Shown in pieces: positions 6,332 to 13,364 of a stretch of DNA of 22,422 nt. The notes under the pieces were generated by a model. It searched no databases. It saw only the letters and a program-made list of their open reading frames with translations, and was not told the origin of the DNA. The stretch comes from DASRBA01 sp036559665 (GTDB lineage: Bacteria; Myxococcota; Myxococcia; Myxococcales; Myxococcaceae). The stretch is taken from positions 1 to 22,422 of the forward strand of contig DATBSS010000173.1 in assembly GCA_036559665.1 (NCBI GenBank). The letters are read 5' to 3'. The position numbers were made by a program, and so were the translations under genes. Numbering within the stretch: position 1 is the first letter of the stretch; each line of letters begins with the position of its first letter.

Positions 6332-8946
6332 CAGTGCGCGGCGATCCACGAGGAGACCTTGTCGGCCTCCTCGCGCTGTCCCGCCTGGGAGTACCCGTCG
6401 CGCGCCTGCGCCGCCAGCGACCGCGCCTGCCCGCGCTGGCGGCTGGAGTCCCAGAGCGCGCGCGCCAGGGAGAAGCGGGGCTCGGCCAGGTCTCCCGGCT
6501 TCGCGCCCGCGTTGAGCCGCAGCGAGATCGCCCGCTGCAGGTGCGGGATGGCCCTGGCCGGCTGGCGGACGCCGATCAGCGCAGCCCCCAGGTTCTCCAG
6601 CGAATAGCTCAGGTCCACGTGGTTCGGCCCCAGCGCCTTCTCCCGGATGGCCAGCGACCGCTGGCACTCCACCAGCGCCTCCGCGTAGAGCCCGTCCTCC
6701 AGGAGCGACAGGGCCAGCCGGTCCAGCGCGTCCGCGACCTGGGGATGTTCGGGGCCCAGCGCGGCGCTGCGGATCCGGATCGCCTGCTGGATGCTGTCAT
6801 ACGCGCCCTTGTTGTCGCCCAGCCGGCGCAGCGCCTCCGACATGTTGTAGTGGACGTAGGAGAGCTCCGGGTGATCCGGTCCCCGGGCGTCGGAGATGAT
6901 CTGCAGCGCCTGGCGCAGCATCCGGAGCGCGTCCTCCGACCGGCCGAGCGCGGTGTAGGCGTCCGCCATGTTGCTCATGATGACGCCCTTCTTCGGGTTG
7001 CCGGTACCCGGCGTCCGGTCCGCGAGCTCCAGCGCGCGCTGGTACGCCTCCAGCGCCGCCTCCAGGCGCCCCTGGCAGTGGAGCATGTTCCCGACCTTCT
7101 GGTGGAGCTCCAGCTCCGCCTCGACGTTCCCCAGGTTCGCGAGCAGGGGCCGGGCCGCCTCGGCGAGGAATTGCCCGTCGGCGAAAGCCCCCAGTTGGCA
7201 TCCCTCCACGTGGATCAACGTCGTCAGCGCCGTCACCTTGTCCAGCTCGGCGCCGGCGGCGTCCGCGGCGATGACCGCTTGCCGGAGGGCACGCTCCGCG
7301 CCCTTCGGGTCGCCCAGCGCAGTCAGCGCCTGTCCCTGGACCAGGAGCGATTCGGAGCGCGACGGCCAGTACCGCACCCGCTCCGCGGCGACGGCGGCCT
7401 TCTCCGCCAATCCCAGGGCCTCCTTGTGGCGGCCGGCGCTCTTGAGCGCCTTGGCCTCGTCCAGCTGGCGGCCGATGGCGTCGATCTCCGCGCGGATCGC
7501 GGGATCGCTCGGGGGGGCAGCCGCCGTGGATAGGGCCGACGCGTCGCACCCGGAGAGCGGCGGAAGCCCGAGCGCGGCGTCCACCGCCTTCTGCACCAGC
7601 GCGCCGTCCGCGGAGCCGAAGAGGTTGGTGAGGGCCGTCACCTGGTGGAGGCGGCGATCGAGGCAGATCATCCGCCGCGAGAGGATGGCCTCGGTCTGCT
7701 CGCCGCGCAGCCGCGTCGCCTCGCAGGCGTCGGTGTACGTCGCCGCCCAGCTCCTGGTGTAGCGATCGAGGATCGCCACGGTGCGCTGCGCCGTCGGCTT
7801 CCCGCTCGCCGGGGACGCGGCGCTGAACGACTGCTCGATCGCCGCCCGTTCGGCGTCGCCCCAGACGCCGGACACGCGCCGCTCGGCCCCGGTGCACAGC
7901 TCGACCGGCCTGCGCGCCACCCGCGCGGTCACCGCCGCGATGGCGACGGTCCCCACGGCGGCCGCCGCGAGCAACGCGCGCCGCTGGGCCACCTGGCGGC
8001 GGCTGGGCAGCAGCTCCGCCAACAGCTCGTTCATCGAGGAGAAGCGCCCGGCCGCGTCCCAGGAGAGGCCGCGGAGGAGCGCGCGGCGGACGCTGGAGGG
8101 GAGCTTGGGCTCGCGGGGGAGCGACAGCGCCGGCGCGTGGGCGACCACCTCCGGCCCCCCGCCGGGCGCCCCTTCCTCCGTTTTCCGGTCGGGATCCGGG
8201 GTCAGGAAGGGGCTGGGCGGCGCCTTTCCGTAGATGGCCCAGTGCAGCGACGCGCAGAAGCCGTACTGGTCGGAGCGGGCGTCCGAGGGGCGGCCCTGCG
8301 CCTGCTCCGGAGACATGAAGAGCGGCGTTCCGACGATGGCACCGTCCTGGGTGAGTGCCGGCGAAGCCATGGACCGCACCCCGGAGTCGGCGGCGGAGAG
8401 CTCGTCCACCCGCGCCAGTCCGAAGTCGGTCACGCGCACCCGGCCGTCCGCCCCCACCAGGACGTTCTCCGGCTTGAAGTCGCGGTGGACCAGCCCGGCC
8501 TCGTGCGCCGCTGCCAGCCCCTGACCGGCCTCCACGAACGCCCGGAGCAGCTCGTCCAGCTTTCGCGGCTTGGCCTCCACCCAGTCCGTGAGCGTCCCGC
8601 CCGTCACCAGCTCCATGGCGATGAACACCTCGTCGCCGTGGGCGCCGACGTCGTGCACCGCGACGACGTTCGGGTGGGAGATGCGGGCCATGGCCTGGGC
8701 CTCCCGGAGGAGGCGCGCCTGGAACCGCGCGGCCCGGGAGTCGCGCCGACCCGGCGTGAGCACCTTGAGGGCGATCTTCCGGTCCAGCTCCGGGTCGAAC
8801 GCGGCGTACACCACGCCCATGCCGCCTTCGCCCAGCTTCCGCAGGATGAAGTAGCGGCCGACCGTGGCGCCGCGCGGAAGCGCCTCCTGGGACGATGGAG
8901 GAGGCGCTCCTGGCTCCGCGGGTGACGGCGGTACCAGAGGCTTCAA
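6331..8946 (-). CDS. Ser/Thr protein kinase with C-terminal TPR repeats
   Basis: 871 aa. Kinase domain at about 30-315: Gly-rich loop LGEGGMGVVYAA, Lys61 in IALKVL, HRDFKPEN (Asp156), DFG (174-176), and SPE (212-214). A hydrophobic segment (about 324-340, ALLAAAAVGTVAIAAV) should anchor it in the inner membrane. A Cys-containing region and then several tetratricopeptide repeats follow (about 480-860), for example NMADAYTALGRSEDALRMLR and LGAALIGVRQPARAIPHLQ. This kinase-TM-TPR plan is common in myxobacteria. The TPRs probably bind partner proteins. The start is TTG at 8946, chosen because AGGTGAG (8962-8956) lies 9 nt upstream and the frame has no better start before the kinase domain. It is the second gene after the small coiled-coil protein (45-nt gap). 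Confidence 0.93.
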   Translation of the reverse strand: MKPLVPPSPAEPGAPPPSSQEALPRGATVGRYFILRKLGEGGMGVVYAAFDPELDRKIALKVLTPGRRDSRAARFQARLLREAQAMARISHPNVVAVHDVGAHGDEVFIAMELVTGGTLTDWVEAKPRKLDELLRAFVEAGQGLAAAHEAGLVHRDFKPENVLVGADGRVRVTDFGLARVDELSAADSGVRSMASPALTQDGAIVGTPLFMSPEQAQGRPSDARSDQYGFCASLHWAIYGKAPPSPFLTPDPDRKTEEGAPGGGPEVVAHAPALSLPREPKLPSSVRRALLRGLSWDAAGRFSSMNELLAELLPSRRQVAQRRALLAAAAVGTVAIAAVTARVARRPVELCTGAERRVSGVWGDAERAAIEQSFSAASPASGKPTAQRTVAILDRYTRSWAATYTDACEATRLRGEQTEAILSRRMICLDRRLHQVTALTNLFGSADGALVQKAVDAALGLPPLSGCDASALSTAAAPPSDPAIRAEIDAIGRQLDEAKALKSAGRHKEALGLAEKAAVAAERVRYWPSRSESLLVQGQALTALGDPKGAERALRQAVIAADAAGAELDKVTALTTLIHVEGCQLGAFADGQFLAEAARPLLANLGNVEAELELHQKVGNMLHCQGRLEAALEAYQRALELADRTPGTGNPKKGVIMSNMADAYTALGRSEDALRMLRQALQIISDARGPDHPELSYVHYNMSEALRRLGDNKGAYDSIQQAIRIRSAALGPEHPQVADALDRLALSLLEDGLYAEALVECQRSLAIREKALGPNHVDLSYSLENLGAALIGVRQPARAIPHLQRAISLRLNAGAKPGDLAEPRFSLARALWDSSRQRGQARSLAAQARDGYSQAGQREEADKVSSWIAAH

Positions 8947-8955
8947 GCGGCCCAG

Positions 8956-8962
8956 CTCACCT
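8956..8962 (-). promoter_or_regulatory. Ribosome-binding site deciding the TTG start of the TPR kinase
   Basis: AGGTGAG on the minus strand lies 9 nt before TTG (8946-8944). It is the reason for choosing the rare TTG start codon. Confidence 0.6.
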
Positions 8963-8991
8963 CAGACGGCGAGGTGCCGTCCAGCCGAGGA

Positions 8992-9492
8992 TCAGCGCTG
9001 CACCCCGATACCGGGGGAAACGCCCGGTTTGGACCCGCCGCCCTTGCTGTCCAGCAGATCGTCGAGCGACACCAGCGGCCTCGCGGTCGGCGCGGGCTCG
9101 AAGGTGGAGGCGCCGGAAAACCAGACGGGGGGAGCCGCCTGAGGAGTCGCCGGGGGGGCTGCCGGGGCCGCTGGAGCCGCGGGGGCTGCCGATCCGGTCG
9201 GGGCTGCCGGGGCCGCCTGTCCGCCGCCGCCGTTCTGGACAACCGAGGCGATCTGGTTGTCGACGTCCTTGATCCGGTTCTGCAGGTCCAGGATCTTGTT
9301 CTGCCCCTGCTCCGGGGAGATCTGACCCGACTGGATCTGCTGCTGGATCCCCAACTGCTGCTGCTGGAAATCCTGCTGCTGCGCCCGGAGCTGATCCACC
9401 TGGGAGGACGCACCGGCGGCCGGAGCCTGCGCCGCGGGAGCATTGTGCAGGAGCGAGCCGACGTTCACGTTGACGTTGAGGTTGATGCTCAT
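8992..9492 (-). CDS. Small Gln/Ala/Pro-rich coiled-coil protein, unrecognised
   Basis: 166 aa; I do not recognise the family. The ATG at 9492 is preferred because AGAGG (9503-9499) lies 6 nt before it. The frame stays open to 9585, but that extension crosses strong palindromes. Parts in order: an alternating Asn/Val stretch (MSINLNVNVNVGSLLHNAP); a Gln-rich amphipathic helix, about 35-85, likely coiled coil (QQQDFQQQQLGIQQQI, then KILDLQNRIKDVDNQIASV); a Gly/Ala/Pro low-complexity segment (about 86-125); and a short C-terminus with FEPAPTARPLVSLDDLLDSK. There is no signal peptide or membrane segment. It is the first gene of a two-gene operon with the TPR kinase, so it may be a kinase substrate or an adaptor; that is inference. 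Confidence 0.75.
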   Translation of the reverse strand: MSINLNVNVNVGSLLHNAPAAQAPAAGASSQVDQLRAQQQDFQQQQLGIQQQIQSGQISPEQGQNKILDLQNRIKDVDNQIASVVQNGGGGQAAPAAPTGSAAPAAPAAPAAPPATPQAAPPVWFSGASTFEPAPTARPLVSLDDLLDSKGGGSKPGVSPGIGVQR

Positions 9493-9536
9493 GGGAGACC
9501 TCTGGGGAGCGAGGCGCACCTCGCCATCTCGTATTC

Positions 9537-9587
9537 TCGGGAAATGAGTCCCGAAGGTTGCGTGGCGCAGTGCGCCAACATGCAACC
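9537..9587. promoter_or_regulatory. Two adjacent inverted repeats in the 9493-9609 intergenic region
   Basis: The first is TCGGGA-AATGAG-TCCCGA (9537-9554). The second is GGTTGC (9556-9561), TGGCGCA (9563-9569), G, TGCGCCA (9571-9577), GCAACC (9582-9587). They lie after the stop of the GAF/PtsP-like gene and before the small coiled-coil gene, all on the minus strand. They may form a terminator for the first gene (no T-tract follows), an operator, or a 5'-UTR structure for the second. Confidence 0.55.
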
Positions 9588-9609
9588 TGTCGAGATTCCT
9601 GGCCCAGGG

Positions 9610-10920
9610 TTACGGAGCAGCGGGGCCCTCGGGGCGGCGGCCGGCGCGGAAGACCTCCACCTCGCTGTGCCTGGGATTCAGGCTGACCAGCCCGTGGTCG
9701 CCGTCGACGAGGGCGCGCTCGCCGTCGGTGGCCCAGCGGAGCAGGCTGGGCACCTCGGCGATCACCGGGAGGCGGAGGTGCTCCAGGAGCGCTCGGAAGG
9801 ACCCGGCGCTGGCCGGCTCCGCGGTCACCACCGCCGCCGGGAAGGCAACGCCCACCGAGGTGAGCAGGTCGAAGGCGCTCAGCGCGTCGCAGACCAGCAC
9901 CGCCTTGCGGGGCGGGGCCGGGCGATCCGGGAGGGCGAAGAACGCCAGCGCATCGCAGACCTCGCTGATACGGCCGGCGCGCTCCACGCCGAACGCCTCG
10001 CCCGCGCGCCGCGCCGTCCGGCCCGCCTCCGAGCCCACGTGCTGGAGCGCCTCGCCCAGGGTGCGGCCCTGCGCCGCGCATTCCAGCGCGCGCTCGCGGA
10101 GCCGGTGATCGTCCAGGATCATCCGGAGCGCGGCGAGCAGCGCGGTGGCCTCGCCCTTCTGCCGGAGGCGCTTCTCCAGGGAGCCAATGGCCCGCCGCGC
10201 GGCGAGCACCGCCGCCAACAGCGCCTGATGCGTCTCGGCGCCCGGCGCGCGGGCGGGCCCCTTGAGCTCCTTGCGCGAGGGGCGGGGCGCGTTGAACACC
10301 ACGCCCAGCGCCCGGCCGGGGCCGATGGAGCGGCCGGAGAGCGTCACCCGGCGGCCGGCGGCGCCGCCCGGGCCGCGCCGGCCCTCCAGCGCGTCCACCA
10401 GCCGCGCCCGCTCCACCATGGAAGCGATGGGCGCGGTGAGCGCGGCGGCCAGCTCGATCTCCGGGCCGTGGAAGGCGGGCGGGTCCCGCCGCTGCAGGAC
10501 CAGGGCTCCCAGCGGGCGGCTGGCGCCGGGGACGGGCACCGCCAGGAAGATGGGGAAGCGCTCCTCGCCCAGGCCCGGGAAGTGGCGCCAGCTGGCGTGG
10601 GAGGAGGCCGCCTGGAGGGAGATGGGCCGGAGCGTCTCCACCGCCAGGCCGGTGACGCCCTCCCCCACCCCGAGCCGGACGTTGCCGATGGCCTCCGGCC
10701 CGAAGCCCACGTTCCCGCGCATCACCAGGTCGTCGCCCTCGAGGAGGTAGATGCTGCACACCTGGGCGCGGAGGGCGGTGCCGATCATCGCCGGCAGCTC
10801 GTCCAGCGCCACCGCCAGCGAGCGCGGGCGCGCGGAGAACGCCACCAGCTCCAGCACCGCGTCCAGCCCGGCGGCGTCGCCGCGGGCGTGGATCTTCGGC
10901 GCCAACCTCCGCTCCATCAT
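9610..10920 (-). CDS. GAF domain protein with truncated, His-less PtsP-like (enzyme I Ntr) region
   Basis: 436 aa. The start is taken at the first ATG of an ATGATG (10920) with GGAGA 7 nt upstream. The GAF domain covers about residues 20-175 (AQVCSIYLLEGDDLVMRGNVGF, GVGEGVTGLAVETLRPISL), the layout of PtsP. The next part matches the N-terminal region of PEP-utilising enzymes: LSGRSIGPGRALGVVF, then the helical HPr-binding-like section (about 235-350), then a swivelling-domain-like end (KAVLVCDALSAFDLL ... LVDGDHGLVSLNP). Where enzyme I has the phosphohistidine motif GGxTSH, this protein reads EPASAGSF, aligning Ser with the catalytic His. The PEP-binding barrel is absent altogether. It therefore cannot be a working phosphotransferase. 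It may be a regulator that senses a ligand through GAF. The gene is divergent from the OmpA gene. Confidence 0.82.
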   Translation of the reverse strand: MMERRLAPKIHARGDAAGLDAVLELVAFSARPRSLAVALDELPAMIGTALRAQVCSIYLLEGDDLVMRGNVGFGPEAIGNVRLGVGEGVTGLAVETLRPISLQAASSHASWRHFPGLGEERFPIFLAVPVPGASRPLGALVLQRRDPPAFHGPEIELAAALTAPIASMVERARLVDALEGRRGPGGAAGRRVTLSGRSIGPGRALGVVFNAPRPSRKELKGPARAPGAETHQALLAAVLAARRAIGSLEKRLRQKGEATALLAALRMILDDHRLRERALECAAQGRTLGEALQHVGSEAGRTARRAGEAFGVERAGRISEVCDALAFFALPDRPAPPRKAVLVCDALSAFDLLTSVGVAFPAAVVTAEPASAGSFRALLEHLRLPVIAEVPSLLRWATDGERALVDGDHGLVSLNPRHSEVEVFRAGRRPEGPAAP

Positions 10921-10974
10921 CGTCGATTCTCCGCTCCGTCCGACCGTCAACACCAGGCGTTTATTTCCGGCGCT

Positions 10975-10993
10975 CGGACCGGTCCGCTATAAC
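10975..10993 (+). promoter_or_regulatory. Promoter -10 and adjacent palindrome upstream of the OmpA gene
   Basis: The perfect 12-bp palindrome CGGACCGGTCCG (10975-10986) ends one base before a good -10 box TATAAC (10988-10993). No convincing -35 is seen at 16-18 bp. The -10 is 29 nt before the GTG start, and GGGGA (11013-11017) provides a ribosome-binding site. The palindrome sits where a repressor or activator could act, and in the same 102-bp region as the divergent GAF gene start. Confidence 0.5.
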
Positions 10994-11022
10994 CTCTCGG
11001 AAGGCCGAACCTGGGGACGCTC

Positions 11023-12837
11023 GTGAGCCGGACCACCCTGGCGCCGTTGGGGCCACTCACCGCGAAGGGCATCTCGACGGTGGCTGCCGTGCTGGCCGGC
11101 CTGCTTTCGCTCCCTGTCTCCGCCCAGACGACGTCCCCCTTCACCCGCGGCATCGACGTGGTCCCGATCAAGCCCACGCCCACGGCGGAATCGGGCCTGA
11201 TGCTGGACGGGGCCAAGATCCCCTATCCCAAGTCCATCCACGCCGCGCTGGTGCTGGACCTCAACGGCGGCGTGCTGGCGCTGCGCTACGGCCCCCAGAA
11301 GCTGGGCGACCTGATCCCCCTGCGGCTGGACGCGCACGTCCTGGCCGCGTACCAGCTCACCGACAAGCTGGAGATCGCCGACGACCTCCCGGTCGTCCTC
11401 TTCCAGCAGGACAACTTCAAGCTCCTGCGCGACCAGGGTTACGACCAGCCCGGCGTGGGGGTGTTCGGCCTGGGCGACCTGCGCGTCCTGGGGCGCTACC
11501 AGCTCTTCGACCCCGAGGGCGCCCCGTTCGGCGTGGCCGCGGTGGGCGAGATGCGGGTGAACATCGGGGACGGGGACAGCTTCATGGGCGACCGGGCCAT
11601 GGTGTTCGGCGCGCGCGGGGCGGTGGAGCGCTCCATCGGCAAGCTGCGCCTGCTGGGCAACCTCGGCGTGCTGCTGCGGCCGTTCCCGGGCCAGTTCCTC
11701 AACCTCTGGGTGCGCAACCAGGTCACCATCGGCCTGGGCGGGACGTACCGGCTCCCGCTCCCCAAGGCGGGACCGTTCCGCCAGCTGGACGGGTTCGCCG
11801 AGACGAACGTGTTCACGCCGCTGGAGGCGCCGTTCACCTTCCTCAACGGCGAGTCGCTCCCCACGCCGTGGGACCTGGTGGTGGGCGTGCGGGCCAAGCT
11901 GGCCGGCCCCTGGCGGGTGGAGCTGGCCGTGGGCCGCGGCGTCACGCTCGACAGCAGCTACGGCCGGGAGACCTTCCGGGTCATCGGCGCGCTCCGCTAC
12001 GAGTTGGACGTGGAGGACCTGAAGGACCGCGACGGCGACGGCATCCCGGACGGCCAGGACGCCTGCCCGGACGAGCCGGAGGACAAGGACGGGTTCGAGG
12101 ACGGCGACGGGTGCCCGGAGCCGGACAACGACCTCGACGGCGTGGCGGACCCGGACGACCAGTGCCCGCAGGACCCGGGCCCCAAGGAGCTGGACGGCTG
12201 CCCGGACCGCGACGCGGACGACCTGCCGGACATCGTGGACAAGTGCCCGGACCAGCCGGGGCCGGCGGAGAACGAGGGCTGCCCCACCGAGGAGCCCGAC
12301 GTCGTCCTGGAGACGAACCGCATCCGCATCAAGGGGAACATCTTCTTCGACACCGGCGAGGCGCGGATCCAGGAGAAGTCCTTCCCGATGCTGGACGAGG
12401 TGTACAAGGTCCTCAAGGACCACCCGGAGGTCGGCCCGGTCCGCGTCGAGGGACACACCGACAACCGCGGCAGCCGTTCGTACAACGTGGACCTCTCCAA
12501 CCGCCGCGCGCAGTCGGTGAAGGAGTACCTGATCAAGAAGGGCGTCACGGCGAAGCGGCTGCAGTCCAAGGGCTTCGGGTTCGACAAGCCGGTGTCCGAC
12601 AACGCCACGGTGCTCGGCCGCGCCAAGAACCGCCGGGTGGAGTTCAACCTGCGCCAGGGCGGGGAGAACGAGGCCGGTCAGGAGCTCCAGGACACCGGCG
12701 CGCAGGTGACGCCACAGGAGGAGATGGAGGATCCAGGCACGTCGGACACCCGGCTCGGCCCGGACGCCGGAACCAGGCCCCCGGCACCGCCTCCACCTGC
12801 CGCCCCCGACGCGGGCACCCCGGCCCCGAAGAAGTGA
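11023..12837 (+). CDS. OmpA family outer-membrane protein with thrombospondin type 3 repeats
   Basis: 604 aa, GTG start with GGGGA 5 nt upstream. Signal peptide about 1-34 (VAAVLAGLLSLPVSA, cleavage before QTT). Residues about 50-325 alternate in a way typical of an outer-membrane beta-barrel. About 328-425 holds Asp-rich calcium-binding TSP3 repeats (DRDGDGIPDGQDACPDEPED, DLDGVADPDDQCP, DADDLPDIVDKCP). About 435-545 is the OmpA peptidoglycan-binding domain (GNIFFDTGEARI, VEGHTDNRGS, VDLSNRRAQSVKEYL, AKNRRVEFNL). The C-terminal tail is Pro/Ala-rich. It probably ties the outer membrane to peptidoglycan. The barrel-TSP3-OmpA order recalls the myxobacterial OmpA-type proteins that include TraB of outer-membrane exchange, but no TraA-like gene is present here, so I do not assign that role. 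Confidence 0.93.
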   Translation: MSRTTLAPLGPLTAKGISTVAAVLAGLLSLPVSAQTTSPFTRGIDVVPIKPTPTAESGLMLDGAKIPYPKSIHAALVLDLNGGVLALRYGPQKLGDLIPLRLDAHVLAAYQLTDKLEIADDLPVVLFQQDNFKLLRDQGYDQPGVGVFGLGDLRVLGRYQLFDPEGAPFGVAAVGEMRVNIGDGDSFMGDRAMVFGARGAVERSIGKLRLLGNLGVLLRPFPGQFLNLWVRNQVTIGLGGTYRLPLPKAGPFRQLDGFAETNVFTPLEAPFTFLNGESLPTPWDLVVGVRAKLAGPWRVELAVGRGVTLDSSYGRETFRVIGALRYELDVEDLKDRDGDGIPDGQDACPDEPEDKDGFEDGDGCPEPDNDLDGVADPDDQCPQDPGPKELDGCPDRDADDLPDIVDKCPDQPGPAENEGCPTEEPDVVLETNRIRIKGNIFFDTGEARIQEKSFPMLDEVYKVLKDHPEVGPVRVEGHTDNRGSRSYNVDLSNRRAQSVKEYLIKKGVTAKRLQSKGFGFDKPVSDNATVLGRAKNRRVEFNLRQGGENEAGQELQDTGAQVTPQEEMEDPGTSDTRLGPDAGTRPPAPPPPAAPDAGTPAPKK

Positions 12838-13364
12838 TGGCCCGCCGTGTGACCAGGGCCAGGGCCGGGCGGCGCGCCAGGCACGAGCTGCTCATCGTCT
12901 TCGCCGACCTCACGCGCTTCACCGCCCAGGCCGCACGGATGGAGGACGCCGAGTTGGCGGAGCTGATGGACGAGCTGTACGAGCGCCTGCACCGCGCGGT
13001 GACGGGCGCGGGCGGGCGGGTGGTGAAGTTCATCGGCGACGCGATGCTGGCGGTGTTCGAGCCGGCGAAGGCGGACGCGGCGGTGATGGCGCTGCTGGAG
13101 GAGAAGCGGGCGGTGGACGGGTGGTTCCAGAGGCGCGGCATCGAGTGCCGGCTGCACGTGAAGGTGCACCTGGGCACGGTGATCGCCGGCCCGTTCGGCG
13201 GCCGCGGCGAGAAGCGGTTCGACGTCATCGGCAAGGAGGTCAACGCCTGCGCGCGCCTGCCGAACCCGGGCTTCTCCCTCTCCGCGCCGGCGTTCCGCGC
13301 CCTCTCCGCCCGCGGGCGGCGGGCGTTCAAGCAGCAGGCGCCGGTGGTCTACTTCCCGGCGTGA
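12837..13364 (+). CDS. Stand-alone class III adenylate/guanylate cyclase domain
   Basis: 175 aa, consisting of almost nothing but a class III cyclase catalytic domain. Metal-binding Asp24 (VFADLTRF) and Asp68 (FIGDAMLAVF) are present. So are the purine-specifying pair Lys64 (VVKFIGD) and Asp129 (KRFDVIGKEVNACARL), and the transition-state residues Asn136 and Arg140. The Lys/Asp pair favours ATP, so the likely product is cAMP. The protein should work as a homodimer in the cytoplasm. Regulatory domains are absent; a basic N-terminus (MARRVTRARAGRRARH) precedes the domain. The ATG overlaps the OmpA stop (TGATG), implying coupled translation. The 3' end overlaps the convergent luciferase-like gene by 16 bp. 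Confidence 0.92.
   Translation: MARRVTRARAGRRARHELLIVFADLTRFTAQAARMEDAELAELMDELYERLHRAVTGAGGRVVKFIGDAMLAVFEPAKADAAVMALLEEKRAVDGWFQRRGIECRLHVKVHLGTVIAGPFGGRGEKRFDVIGKEVNACARLPNPGFSLSAPAFRALSARGRRAFKQQAPVVYFPA

Noticed and set aside
6239..6332. Intrinsic terminator between the M16 and TPR-kinase genes
   Set aside because: Strong hairpins exist but no T-tract follows on either strand, and the same sequence recurs at 3206-3264, so it is listed as a repeat.
9493..9585. Longer start for the small coiled-coil protein (197 aa)
   Set aside because: It would begin inside the large palindrome and lacks a ribosome-binding site; the ATG at 9492 has AGAGG 6 nt upstream.
9556..9587. Sigma-54 (-24/-12) promoter within the TGGCGCA palindrome
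   Set aside because: The GG and GC dinucleotides are not at the required 10-bp spacing; the palindrome explains the sequence better.
11023..12837. Assignment as TraB of the outer-membrane exchange system
   Set aside because: The domain plan is similar, but TraB is encoded with TraA and no TraA-like gene is next to it; OmpA/TSP3 proteins are numerous in myxobacteria.
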